From contig NZ_JABCJJ010000002.1 of the NCBI RefSeq assembly GCF_012952065.1, positions 124,001 through 188,000 of the forward strand: 64,000 bases of DNA. Direction: 5' to 3'. Position numbers and translations under genes: made by a program. Numbering within the stretch: the stretch's first letter is position 1; each line of letters begins with the position of its first letter. Source of the DNA: Cellulomonas fimi. Lineage in GTDB: Bacteria; Actinomycetota; Actinomycetes; Actinomycetales; Cellulomonadaceae. Below the pieces are notes generated by a model, which saw only the letters and a list, made by a program, of their open reading frames with translations, was not told the DNA's origin and ran no database searches. This document shows, piece after piece, positions 54,861-64,000 of the stretch.

Positions 54861-55343
54861 TCATGGGGCGCGGTGGCCGGTCCAGGAGCCGCCGTCCCAG
54901 TACTGCTGGCCGGCGCCGTCGGGAGACGGGTACCAGCCGGCCGGTGGGAAGTCGGTCGTGTGCGGCTGGGCGTGCCCCGAGAACTGCTGGGCCACCATGA
55001 TGTTGACCGACATCGGCGCGCTGACCACCTGGTGCGCCTGGCAGGCCATGACGAGTGCGACGACCCAGCCGACGAAACTCCAGCCGAGCAGTGCGTTGAT
55101 GAGAGCGATCGTCCCGTGATTCGCCTTGCCGCGGGTCGCTGCGACGGCCCACGGCAGCATGTACAGAGCGGTGACGACGGCGACCACCCACGCGACCGTG
55201 ACGAGGGCGCCGCTGACCGGGCGCTGGTCCGTCACCACCTGCGTGTGCGGCTGTCGGTAGGCGGCGACGGGATGGGCGCCACCCACGGGGTGCGGGGGCC
55301 CGGAGGGGGTGCGACCACCGGCGTAGGGCTCGAGCTGACTCAT
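54861..55343 (-). CDS. Superinfection-immunity-like membrane protein with DUF2510 domain
   Basis: This 160-residue protein has a Pro-rich N terminus and two helices with the pattern YMLPWAVAATRGKANHGTIALIN then LLGWSFVGWVVALVMAC, as in the superinfection-immunity (Imm_superinfect) family. A C-terminal DUF2510 segment follows (PPAGWYPSPDGAGQQYWDGGSW). Despite the family name, chromosomal copies have no proven immunity role. The ATG at 55343 starts MSQLEPYAGG. Confidence 0.8.
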   Translation of the reverse strand: MSQLEPYAGGRTPSGPPHPVGGAHPVAAYRQPHTQVVTDQRPVSGALVTVAWVVAVVTALYMLPWAVAATRGKANHGTIALINALLGWSFVGWVVALVMACQAHQVVSAPMSVNIMVAQQFSGHAQPHTTDFPPAGWYPSPDGAGQQYWDGGSWTGHRAP

Positions 55344-55557
55344 GGCGGACTCCGGTGCTGCGGTGCGGACGGGGTAGGTTCGCGTGCCTCGCCACTGTGC
55401 CACCACGAAGCGCGCGGGGAAGTGACGCGACCGGGTGAGTTCCGAACCCGCGCGCACCGACGGTCCCGCCGCCCTACCCTTGCGGCGTGACGAGTGAGAG
55501 CAGACCGCCGGTGCGTGCCACGCCTGACGTTCACGCGGTGCGGGCGGGGCACCGCTG

Positions 55558-56526
<969 letters not shown>

Positions 56527-56556
56527 GCGGGCGCGGCGCACCGACCCGCTGGCGGG

Positions 56557-57225
56557 TCAGCTCCTCGGGTCGACGACCCCGGCGCTCCCGCCACCGCGCC
56601 GGGTCGGCTCGGCCGCCGCGAGCAGCGAGCCGTCGCCCAGGAACTCGATCCCGGTGGCCGCCCCGATCTCCGGGTTGTCGCTGAAGGTGTGCCCGAGCGC
56701 CTGGAGGCCCGTGCGGGGGAAGCCCGGCTCGGCCTGGACCGCCGCCGTGTTGCGCTGGGTCGCGCGCGGTGCGGCGATCGCCTCGGGGAGCCCCATCCCC
56801 AGGTCGAGGCGGTTCATCAGGACCTGCAGGACCGTGGTGATGATGGTCGATCCGCCCGGTGAGCCGACGGCGAGCAGGGGCTTCCCCTCCATCAGCACGA
56901 TGGTGGGGGCCATCGAGCTGCGCGGCCGCTTGCCCGGACCCGGCAGGTTCGGGTCGGGCGCGTCGCCCTGCGTGCCGGTGAAGTTGAAGTCGGTGAGCTC
57001 GTTGTTCAGCAGGAAGCCGCGCCCGGGCACGACCATCCCGTTGCCGCCCGTCGACTCGATCGTGAGCGTGTACGCGACGACGTTGCCCCACCGGTCGGCC
57101 GTGGTCAGGTGGGTCGTGGACACGTCGTCCGAGCCCGCCACCCCGGCGGCGGCCATGTCATCGCACGCGGCGTAGTCGCCGTCGGGCACGCCGGGTGGCA
57201 CCGGCTTGGCCAGCGCGGACCCGGA
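56557..57225 (-). pseudogene. Gamma-glutamyltransferase remnant (small subunit only)
   Basis: The frame encodes the complete small subunit of a gamma-glutamyltransferase. The autocleavage/nucleophile Thr is in VSTTHLTTADRWGN, with NNELTDF, PRSSMAPTIVLMEGKPLLAVGSPGG and LDLGMGLPEAIAAPRATQRN. The preceding linker ALAKPVPPGVPDGDYAA is also present, but family resemblance stops abruptly near 57225, and the whole large subunit (over 350 residues) is missing. The neighbouring plus-strand denitrification-type locus begins there, so a deletion or rearrangement joined the two. Confidence 0.85.
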
Positions 57226-57286
57226 ACGCAGGACCCGGGACCAAGGTCCGGGGCCGCTCCCGCGTGCCGGTGCCTACGGTCGGGTG

Positions 57287-58483
57287 GTGAGGAACCCCGC
57301 CCGCCTGGCCTTCCTGCTGCCCGCGGGTCTCGCCCTCCTCGCGGGCCTCGACGCGGCGCTCCTCCTGCTGGGGCTTCCGGCCCCCGTGACCACCGAGCGG
57401 TTGCCCCAGGTCCACGGCGGCCTCCTCGTGCTCGGGTTCGTCGGCACGGTGATCGCCCTCGAGCGGGCGGTCGCGCTGCGGACGTGGTGGGGCTTCACCG
57501 CACCGGGCACGACGGCGCTCGGCGCGGTCCTCCTGCTGGCGCCGGTCCCGCTGGTCGTCGGCCAGGGCCTCCTCGTCGCCGGCACGGGTGCCCTCCTCGC
57601 GGTCTACGCCGCGCTGTGGCGGCGGCAGGAGTCACTCGCGCTCGGCGTCCAGGTGCTCGGCGCCGTGCTCGCGACCGGGTCCGCGCTGCTGTGGTGGGGC
57701 GGCGCCCCGGTCCCCGTCGTGCTGCCCTGGTTCGTCGGCTTCCTCGTGCTGACGATCGCGGGGGAGCGGCTCGAGCTCGCGCGCGTCGGTCGGCCCGGCA
57801 GCCGGGCGGAGCGTGCGATGGGCGCCGTCGCCGCCACGCTGTTCGCCGCCGTCGTGGCCGCGCCGCTCTGGCCCGGCGTCGCGCACCCGGCCCTCGGTGC
57901 GGCCCTGCTCGGCCTGGTCGCCTGGCTGGTGCGGCACGACGTCGCCCGACGCACCGTGCGGTCCACCGGGCTGCCGCGCTTCATGGCGTGGTGCCTGCTC
58001 GCGGGCTACGCCTGGCTCGCGGTCGCGGGCGCGACGTGGCTCCTGCTCGGGCCGGTCGCGGACGGCCCGGCCTACGACGCCGTGGTCCACAGCGTGTTCC
58101 TGGGCTTCACGGTCTCGATGATCATGGCCCACGCGCCCGTGATCCTGCCGGCGGTGATCGGCCGGGCGCTGCCGTTCCGCCGCGCGTTCTACGGCCCGGT
58201 CGTCCTGCTGCACGGCTCGCTCGCGCTGCGGGTCGTGGGCGGCGACCTTCGCGGCGAGCAGTGGGCGCTCCAGGTGGGGGGCGCGCTCAACATCGTGGCT
58301 GTGCTGCTGTTCGTGGCGCTCGCGGTCTGGTCGTCGGTCCGGGGCGGCGGTGCCGGCCGGCTCGGTCGCGCGCCGCGCCGTACCGCCCCCGCTGCGGCCA
58401 CGACCTCGGCGCGTGCAGCGGCCCCGGCCGTGGCCGCTGCGCGCGCCGAGGTCGGGTCCGTCGAGCTGGAGACGGCCCGATGA
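57287..58483 (+). CDS. Polytopic membrane protein, NnrS-like, linked to nitrite reductase
   Basis: This 398-residue protein has about eleven hydrophobic helices. The conserved-looking segments QVHGGLLVLGFVGTVIALERAVAL near residue 43 and VVHSVFLGFTVSMIMAHAPVILP near residue 265 place His in helices, as in heme-copper-associated NnrS-type proteins. The last 70 residues are Ala/Arg-rich. GTG 57287 is chosen as the first start before the helices. Its stop overlaps the next ATG (ATGA), so it is coupled to the copper oxidoreductase. Family assignment is tentative. Confidence 0.6.
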   Translation: MRNPARLAFLLPAGLALLAGLDAALLLLGLPAPVTTERLPQVHGGLLVLGFVGTVIALERAVALRTWWGFTAPGTTALGAVLLLAPVPLVVGQGLLVAGTGALLAVYAALWRRQESLALGVQVLGAVLATGSALLWWGGAPVPVVLPWFVGFLVLTIAGERLELARVGRPGSRAERAMGAVAATLFAAVVAAPLWPGVAHPALGAALLGLVAWLVRHDVARRTVRSTGLPRFMAWCLLAGYAWLAVAGATWLLLGPVADGPAYDAVVHSVFLGFTVSMIMAHAPVILPAVIGRALPFRRAFYGPVVLLHGSLALRVVGGDLRGEQWALQVGGALNIVAVLLFVALAVWSSVRGGGAGRLGRAPRRTAPAAATTSARAAAPAVAAARAEVGSVELETAR

Positions 58484-61143
58484 GGGGCCGGTGGCACCTG
58501 CGGGTCAACGCCATCGTGGTCGCGTGGCTCGTCGCGGCGGCCGTCGTCGCGGCCGGTCACCGCGCCGTCCCGCAGGCGACGTGGCTCATGCTCCACCTGC
58601 TGCTCCTGGGCGCGGCGAGCACGGCCATCCTCATCTGGAGCGCGCACTTCGCGGAGGCGGTCCGGCGCCGTCCGCTCCCCGGGGGGCACCGGGCACAGGC
58701 GGCGCGGCTCGCGCTGCACAACGCGGGCGCCCTGGCGGTGGTCGCGGGCCTGCTCACCGGGACCTGGCCCGCCGTCGTCGGGGGCGCGACCGCCGTGGGC
58801 ACGGCGGCGCTGTGGCACGCCGGGACGCTGGTGGCCCAGGGCCGCGGCGCCCTCGGCGTGCGCCTCGGGTGGACCGCCCGCTACTTCGTGGCCTCGGGAG
58901 TCGCGCTGCCGGTCGGCGCGGGCCTCGGCGCGCTGCTGGCGCGTCCGGACCTGACCGGCGAGCTCGCGTCCCGCGCCTACGTCGCGCACGTCACGGTCAT
59001 GCTGCTGGGCTGGGTCGGCTTGACCGTGGTGGGCGCGCTCGTGACGCTCTGGCCGACGATGCTGCGCGTCCAGCTGCACCCAGACGCCGCGCGGGCCGGC
59101 ACGCACGGCCTGGTCGTGCTCGTGCTCGCGCTCACGACGACGCTCGCGGGGACGGCCTCGGGGTCGCTGCCGGTGGCGGGGGCGGGGATCGCGCTCTACC
59201 TCGTCGGCCTCGTGCGCGTGGCGTGGCCGTGGGCAGCCGGGGCGCGGGACCGTCCGCCGACGACGTTCGCCGCGCAGTCGGTGGGGCTCGGGGTGGTGTG
59301 GCTCGGGCTCGCGGTGGCGACGTGGAGCGTCGGTCTCGCGACCGCGCCGTCGTGGGACGTCGCCCATGCCAGGTTCGCCGGACTGATCGCTCCGCTCGCC
59401 GTCGGGTTCACGGCCCAGGTCCTGCTCGGCGCGCTCGCGCACCTCGGTCCGATGATCCTCGGCGGCGGCCCGTCAGCCGTCCGTGCCGCGATGGCGGTGC
59501 TCGAGCGGGGCGCGGGCGCCCGGCTGCTGCTGGTCAACGGCGGTCTCGCGCTCTTCGTGGCCCCGGTCCCGAGCCTGGTCCGGGTCGGGACGTCGATGCT
59601 CGTGCTGGGCGCCCTGGTCGCGACGCCCGTGCTCCTCGTGCGCGCCGTCGTCGTGTCCCGACGCCGGGCCCGGGCGGCGCAGGGCGGTCCCACGCTCGTG
59701 CCGGTGGCCGACCTCGCGACGGCCCGGCGGCGACCGGAGCCCCGCCGGCCGATGGGTCCGACGGTCGCGGCCGCCGCAGCGCTCGCCCTGGTCGTCGCCG
59801 GTGCCGTCGCAGCGGACCCGGCCGCTGCCGGGCTTGGCACGTCGTCGGCCGCGGGGGCCGCGGCGACCGGGCGCGTGGTCGAGGTCGAGGTCGAGGCGCG
59901 CGACATGCGCTTCGAGCCGTCGAGCGTGACGGTCGACGCGGGCGACAGCCTGGTGCTGGTGGTGACGAACGTCGACACGGCGGTGCACGACCTGGTGCTC
60001 GACTCAGGGGCGTCGTCCGGGCGGATGGCTCCCGGCGCGACCGTGCGGGTCGAGGTCGGCGTGGTCGGACGCGCCCTCGACGGCTGGTGCTCCGTGGCGG
60101 GACACCGGCAGATGGGCATGCTCTTCGACGTCGTCGTCCGCGGCGGGGGCGACGGCGCGGCGTCGGCGAGCGAGGGCGGGACCGGCGATGCGGACGGTGG
60201 TGCGGCTGGGTCGGCGGGTGTCGCGTCGTCGGCGGCCGACGCGATGGACCTGCGCGGCGACCCCGCCGACGACGTCCGCCCGTACGACCCCGCGCTCGCC
60301 CAGGCGCCGGCGGGCACGACCCACCGCGTGACCCTCGACGTCACCGAGGTCGAGCGCGAGGTCGCGCCCGGTGCGCGGCAGGCGTTGTGGACGTTCGGCG
60401 GCACGACGCCCGGGCCGACGCTCCGCGGGAAGGTCGGCGACACGTTCGTGGTGACGCTCCGGAACGACGGGTCGCTCGGCCACTCGATCGACTTCCACGC
60501 CGGCGCCGTCGCGCCCGACGAGGTGACACGCACGATCGAGCCGGGGGAGTCGCTGACGTACACGTTCACCGCGACCCGAGCGGGCATCTGGACGTACCAC
60601 TGCTCGACCTCGCCGATGTCGCTGCACATCGCCAACGGGATGTTCGGGGCCGTGATCATCGACCCGCCCGACCTGCCGCGCGTCGACCGCGAGTACCTCC
60701 TGGTCCAGTCCGAGCTCTACCTCGGCGAGCAGGGCGGCATCGCGGACGCGACGAAGATCGGCGCCGAACGCCCCGACGCGGTCGTCTTCAACGGCTACGC
60801 GAACCAGTACGACCGCACGCCGCTGCCCGCGCGGGTCGGCGAGCGCGTGCGCCTCTGGGTGCTCGACGCCGGGCCGAACCGGCCGACGTCGTTCCACGTC
60901 GTCGGGGGCCAGTTCGACACCGTGTTCGCGGAGGGCGCCTACCTGCTGGGCGGACCCGGCGGACCCGGCGCGGCCGGCGGACCCGGCGACGGGACCGGTG
61001 GCGCGCAGTCGCTCGCCCTCGCGCCCGCGCAGGGCGGATTCGTGGAGCTGTCCTTCTCCGAGCCCGGCACCTACCCCTTCGTGTCCCACCTGGTGGTCGA
61101 CGCCGAGCGCGGCGCCCGGGGGACCCTCGCTGTCCGCCCCTGA
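58480..61143 (+). CDS. Membrane-fused copper nitrite reductase-like multicopper protein
   Basis: This 887-residue protein has three parts. Residues 1-430 are a membrane domain of about ten helices resembling the upstream gene product. A cupredoxin (about 460-545) has type-1 copper ligands in VHDLVLD and GWCSVAGHRQMGM. A two-domain NirK-like region (about 610-887) has HSIDFHAG (type-2 His and catalytic Asp), YHCSTSPMSLHIANGM (type-1 His-Cys-His-Met plus type-2 His), SFHVVGGQFDTVF (catalytic His) and VSHLVVDA (third type-2 His). All ligands expected for nitrite reduction to NO are present. Ala/Gly-rich linkers separate the parts. Confidence 0.82.
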   Translation: MRGRWHLRVNAIVVAWLVAAAVVAAGHRAVPQATWLMLHLLLLGAASTAILIWSAHFAEAVRRRPLPGGHRAQAARLALHNAGALAVVAGLLTGTWPAVVGGATAVGTAALWHAGTLVAQGRGALGVRLGWTARYFVASGVALPVGAGLGALLARPDLTGELASRAYVAHVTVMLLGWVGLTVVGALVTLWPTMLRVQLHPDAARAGTHGLVVLVLALTTTLAGTASGSLPVAGAGIALYLVGLVRVAWPWAAGARDRPPTTFAAQSVGLGVVWLGLAVATWSVGLATAPSWDVAHARFAGLIAPLAVGFTAQVLLGALAHLGPMILGGGPSAVRAAMAVLERGAGARLLLVNGGLALFVAPVPSLVRVGTSMLVLGALVATPVLLVRAVVVSRRRARAAQGGPTLVPVADLATARRRPEPRRPMGPTVAAAAALALVVAGAVAADPAAAGLGTSSAAGAAATGRVVEVEVEARDMRFEPSSVTVDAGDSLVLVVTNVDTAVHDLVLDSGASSGRMAPGATVRVEVGVVGRALDGWCSVAGHRQMGMLFDVVVRGGGDGAASASEGGTGDADGGAAGSAGVASSAADAMDLRGDPADDVRPYDPALAQAPAGTTHRVTLDVTEVEREVAPGARQALWTFGGTTPGPTLRGKVGDTFVVTLRNDGSLGHSIDFHAGAVAPDEVTRTIEPGESLTYTFTATRAGIWTYHCSTSPMSLHIANGMFGAVIIDPPDLPRVDREYLLVQSELYLGEQGGIADATKIGAERPDAVVFNGYANQYDRTPLPARVGERVRLWVLDAGPNRPTSFHVVGGQFDTVFAEGAYLLGGPGGPGAAGGPGDGTGGAQSLALAPAQGGFVELSFSEPGTYPFVSHLVVDAERGARGTLAVRP

Positions 61144-61188
61144 GCGGTCGCACCACCACCCATCCGCACCATGATCGAGGAGACCACG

Positions 61189-61605
61189 ATGACCACGACA
61201 CCGACGACCCCCGCGACCCCGACGACCGACACCGTCGAGCAGCAGGTCGGCGCCGACGAGCAGGCCGAGGGCTGCGCGTGCGGCGGATGCGGCTGTGACG
61301 ACACCGCCGGGCGGTCGACCGCCGGGCAGGCGACGGACGACACGGTGGCGATCACGCGCAAGCCCGAGGTCGAGCCCACCGACCTCGACGTTCGCCCGCT
61401 CCCGCCCGCGCAGCGCCACGAGCGGATCCTCGCCACGGTCGCGGCGCTCGTGCCCGGCGAGGCGTTCGTGCTCGTCAACGACCACGACCCGAAGCCGCTG
61501 CGGTACCAGCTCGACGCCGAGCAGCCGGGGCAGATCGCGTGGGAGTACCTGGCCGAGGGACCGGAGCTGTGGCGCGTCCTGCTCACGCGTGAGCGCTGCT
61601 GCTGA
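61189..61605 (+). CDS. DUF2249 protein with Cys-rich N-terminal segment
   Basis: The C-terminal 70 residues match DUF2249 (LDVRPLPPAQRHERILATVAAL ... PLRYQLDAEQPGQIAWEYL ... WRVLLTR), a small domain often encoded near denitrification genes. The N-terminal half is Thr-rich with CACGGCGCD and a terminal CC, possible metal ligands. ATG 61189 has a GAGGAG ribosome site 7 nt upstream; ATG 61171 is the alternative. It lies 45 bp after the NirK-like gene. Confidence 0.78.
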   Translation: MTTTPTTPATPTTDTVEQQVGADEQAEGCACGGCGCDDTAGRSTAGQATDDTVAITRKPEVEPTDLDVRPLPPAQRHERILATVAALVPGEAFVLVNDHDPKPLRYQLDAEQPGQIAWEYLAEGPELWRVLLTRERCC

Positions 61606-61801
61606 CGCCAGGGACGGTCGCGCCGACCGACCGCAGCCGTGACGCCGGGCTCGACTCGCGGCGTCGTCCCGGGTAGCGCGGTCGGTCGGCGCGGACGACC
61701 GTTGCCAGAGCGGGTCGCAGGGCGGGATGATCCTCCCAAGACGCACATACCCCCTCGAAGCGGACCCGCCGACGGGCGTGCGCGTAGAGGGACGGTGCCC
61801 C

Positions 61802-64000
61802 ATGGGCCAGCCCGACGACGTCCGGCAGGACGAGCGGCCTCAGGTCGACGCCCGCCTCCTGCGCACGCGCGACCTGGTCGACCTGCGCCTCCAGGCCCCG
61901 GGATGCACGCTCGAGGCGACCGACGGCGGCGCCGAGCTGGTGGCCGGACCGGACGCCTCGCTCGTCGTCCACCTCCCGCCGCAGCACCTCGGCGAGGAGG
62001 TCTGGCAGGCGGGGGCGCAGTCGCCCCCGAGCCCGCCACCCCCGCCGACGCCCCCGCCCCGACCCTCGAGCCACGTCGCGGCGGGGCCGAGCCGGCTCGT
62101 GTTCGAGCTCCCCGAGGGCACGCGTCTGGCGTACTCGCTCGAGGGCGTGCTCGGGGCGCTGCCCGGTCTGCGCCTGCGCGTCTCGGCCGCCGCGACGCCC
62201 GCGGGGGAGGCGGGCGACCTCGGCATCGAGCCGCCGGGCGAGCTCGAGACCGCGATCGAGGCGCCCTACCGGCTGATCGTCTCGCCGAGCGCGCGCGGCG
62301 CGTTCCGTCACGAGACCAGCCCGAAGGGACCGCGTGACCGGGTCGAGCTGTGGCGCACGCACCTGACCGTCCGGACGGACGACGGCGGCCTCGACGACGA
62401 CGACGCCGACCAGCGCATCGTGCGCGCGCTCTGGACCCGCGACGGCGAGCTGCCGCCGCCGACCTTCGACCAGCCGCTCGTCCCGTTCGACCGCACCGCG
62501 ATCGTCGCCCAGACGCACGGCGGTGACCCCGCGAACGCGCTCACCCCGCTCGAGGCCACGAGGCTCGAGCTCTCGAGCCTCGGCGCGTGGTTCGACTGGA
62601 AGCAGTCGTGGGAGTTCCCGTCGACCGTCGTCGACTACCGGCACCAGGCCTTCATGGGCCGTGACGCCTACGTCCGCGTGGCCTACCCCGGGCTGCTCTT
62701 CCCGTTCGGGCACCGGTGCTTCCTGGTGAAGGTCACCGAGCGGGAGATCAAGCACCGGGACGATCCGGTCGCCTACCTGTGGCAGCGCTGGTTCATCATC
62801 CTGCGCCAGCCGACGCGCACCTACCCGCCGACCGACCGGGACAACCCGTTCGGGCAGGTCACCGTGAGCCCGCTGGTCACGCCGGACATCGACAAGCCGC
62901 CCGAGGACCAGCAGCCGTTCGTGCCGACCCGCAACGGCGTCCCGTTCCCGTTCACGCTCACGACGGTCGACCGGGGCGGCGGGACGCGGGCGTGGGCGGC
63001 GCCGCTCCTGTTCGTCCAGGCGGGCAAGGACGGGCCTCAGACCTTCGTCTTCCACGCGGACGTGGCGTCGGCACGGTACTTCCCGGTGCGCGCGATCCCG
63101 GGCCGGGGCCAGACGCTCGCGGTCGCGCCGCCCGTCAAGGCGGGGGACACCTCGGTCGAGGTCGCGCACCTGGTCTTCGACGGCGAGATCGACACCGGCG
63201 CGGTGACGTCGCGGCCGTTCCTCACCGAGCTGCGGGGCGTCGTGCCCGCCATGCGGCACCTCGCGCCGCAGGCGCCCGCCGTCGACCTCGTGCTCGCGAA
63301 GCCCTACCTCGCGCACGGCCTGCCGACGCGCGCCGTCGACGCCGCCCCGGTGCCCGGGACGCCCAACGCGGGCGAGCTCGTCCTGGCGCTGAAGAGCCTG
63401 CCGCCCGCCGTCGACTTCACCAGCGGGTCCGACCGGTCCGGCGGGTTCGTCGCGCCCAACCTGTCCGTCCAGGGCGTCTCGCGTGCGCTGGGCGCGGTCG
63501 GGGTGAGCGGTGACGCGCCCACGCCGTTCGACGCCGGCGCGTTCGACCCGGCCTCGTTCCTGTCGGGGGCGATGCCCAAGCTGTTCGGCCTGTTCAGCCT
63601 GCTGGACCTGCTCGACGCCGCGGGCCTCGACGAGGCACCCGCGTTCGTGTCCGACGCGCTCGACGCCGTGACGAAGCTGCGCACGGAGGCGCTGCGCCTG
63701 CGGGCCGCGCTCGACGACGCGCAGGCGCGGCTCGCGCAGGAGGTCGCGAGCGCGGCGCACGCGGGCGCCAAGGCCGTCGCGCAGCGCGCCGAGGACGAGC
63801 TCGACGCACGCGCCGCGACCCTCGCGACCCGGCTCGACGCGCTACTCGCGGCCGTCCAGGGGCTGCCGGGCGACCCAGGCGCGGTGAGCGCGGCCGCCGT
63901 CGCGCTCGCGGGCGAGCTCGAGCCCCTCCTGACGGCGATCGGGCTGCCCGGTGTCCCCGCCGCGGTGCGGTCCGCCCTGACCAAGCCGGTGCAGACGCTG
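61802..64000 (+). CDS. Large unidentified protein, 3' end outside window
   Basis: An uninterrupted frame of 733 codons runs from ATG 61802 (MGQPDDVRQDERPQ) to the window edge. It has protein-like composition and strong third-position GC bias. It has a Pro-rich segment near residues 78-92, a long beta-rich middle (WRTHLTVRTDDGGLDDDD; WEFPSTVVDYRHQAFMGRDAYVRV; RWFIILRQPTRTYPP), and an Ala/Leu-rich coiled-coil-like region from about residue 615. No signal peptide or catalytic motif is obvious. I do not recognise the family; a large structural or surface-associated protein is possible. A competing minus-strand frame is Arg-rich and not credible. Confidence 0.7.
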   Translation, partial: MGQPDDVRQDERPQVDARLLRTRDLVDLRLQAPGCTLEATDGGAELVAGPDASLVVHLPPQHLGEEVWQAGAQSPPSPPPPPTPPPRPSSHVAAGPSRLVFELPEGTRLAYSLEGVLGALPGLRLRVSAAATPAGEAGDLGIEPPGELETAIEAPYRLIVSPSARGAFRHETSPKGPRDRVELWRTHLTVRTDDGGLDDDDADQRIVRALWTRDGELPPPTFDQPLVPFDRTAIVAQTHGGDPANALTPLEATRLELSSLGAWFDWKQSWEFPSTVVDYRHQAFMGRDAYVRVAYPGLLFPFGHRCFLVKVTEREIKHRDDPVAYLWQRWFIILRQPTRTYPPTDRDNPFGQVTVSPLVTPDIDKPPEDQQPFVPTRNGVPFPFTLTTVDRGGGTRAWAAPLLFVQAGKDGPQTFVFHADVASARYFPVRAIPGRGQTLAVAPPVKAGDTSVEVAHLVFDGEIDTGAVTSRPFLTELRGVVPAMRHLAPQAPAVDLVLAKPYLAHGLPTRAVDAAPVPGTPNAGELVLALKSLPPAVDFTSGSDRSGGFVAPNLSVQGVSRALGAVGVSGDAPTPFDAGAFDPASFLSGAMPKLFGLFSLLDLLDAAGLDEAPAFVSDALDAVTKLRTEALRLRAALDDAQARLAQEVASAAHAGAKAVAQRAEDELDARAATLATRLDALLAAVQGLPGDPGAVSAAAVALAGELEPLLTAIGLPGVPAAVRSALTKPVQTL

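Noticed and set aside
61583-63760. Minus-strand open frame of 725 codons near the right edge
   Set aside because: It is Arg-rich and overlaps the credible plus-strand frame starting at 61802, which is open to the window end.

Overview
The window comes from a high-GC actinobacterial chromosome. The gene order on the left (ThiF-like protein, DUF5679, YgjP-like peptidase, DUF2342, YlbL-type PDZ/S16 protease, PPA1309-like protein, UPF0182, tRNA-fMet) is a conserved actinobacterial neighbourhood. Gene style and codon use suggest a Micrococcales member such as Cellulomonas or a relative. The genus is an inference; no marker gene is present to prove it.

Layout. (1) 1-8820 is core chromosome. (2) 8821-8894 is an initiator tRNA-fMet. 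Its last 42 nt plus 28 nt downstream (8853-8922) recur as an exact 70-bp direct repeat at 42214-42283. A tyrosine integrase (40904-42055, minus) lies just inside the right copy, and a MOBF (TrwC-like) relaxase at 12888-16388. Together these define an integrated mobilizable element of about 33.4 kb. No coupling protein or type IV secretion genes were seen, so an IME (integrative mobilizable element) is more likely than a full ICE. (3) 42311-64000 is chromosome again. It holds a tripartite tricarboxylate transporter operon (tctCBA plus an MFS gene) with a divergent GntR regulator, a set of stress and redox genes, a frameshifted pyruvate-oxidase-type gene, a truncated gamma-glutamyltransferase, a copper nitrite reductase locus, and the start of a large unidentified gene that runs off the end.

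The main cargo of the element (about 18.8-30.3 kb) looks like a self-contained sulfated-carbohydrate module. It has two cytosolic Cys-type sulfatases (CTPAR and CMPAR motifs) and two unrelated sulfatase-activating enzymes: a radical-SAM anaerobic maturase and an oxygen-dependent formylglycine-generating enzyme. It also has a LacI-family regulator with three matching palindromic operators, an ABC sugar importer (lipoprotein plus two permeases, no ATPase) and a CHR-family anion transporter that could export the released sulfate. The proposed flow is: import the sulfated sugar intact, desulfate it in the cytosol with enzymes matured by whichever route oxygen permits, and pump sulfate out.

A second cargo block (30.4-39.7 kb) carries a MarR/RND efflux pair, a zinc alcohol dehydrogenase, an HxlR/DoxX/DUF5519 unit, an atypical SDR with His in place of the catalytic Tyr, and a hotdog thioesterase. 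It is interrupted by an IS481-type element and ends at an IS5-type element. The element also encodes two proteins with HEPN-like Rx4H motifs (DUF3644 at 9225; an unidentified 600-residue protein at 16980). The second has no stop codon of its own and runs in frame into the anaerobic maturase, probably marking the edge where the sulfatase cargo was inserted.
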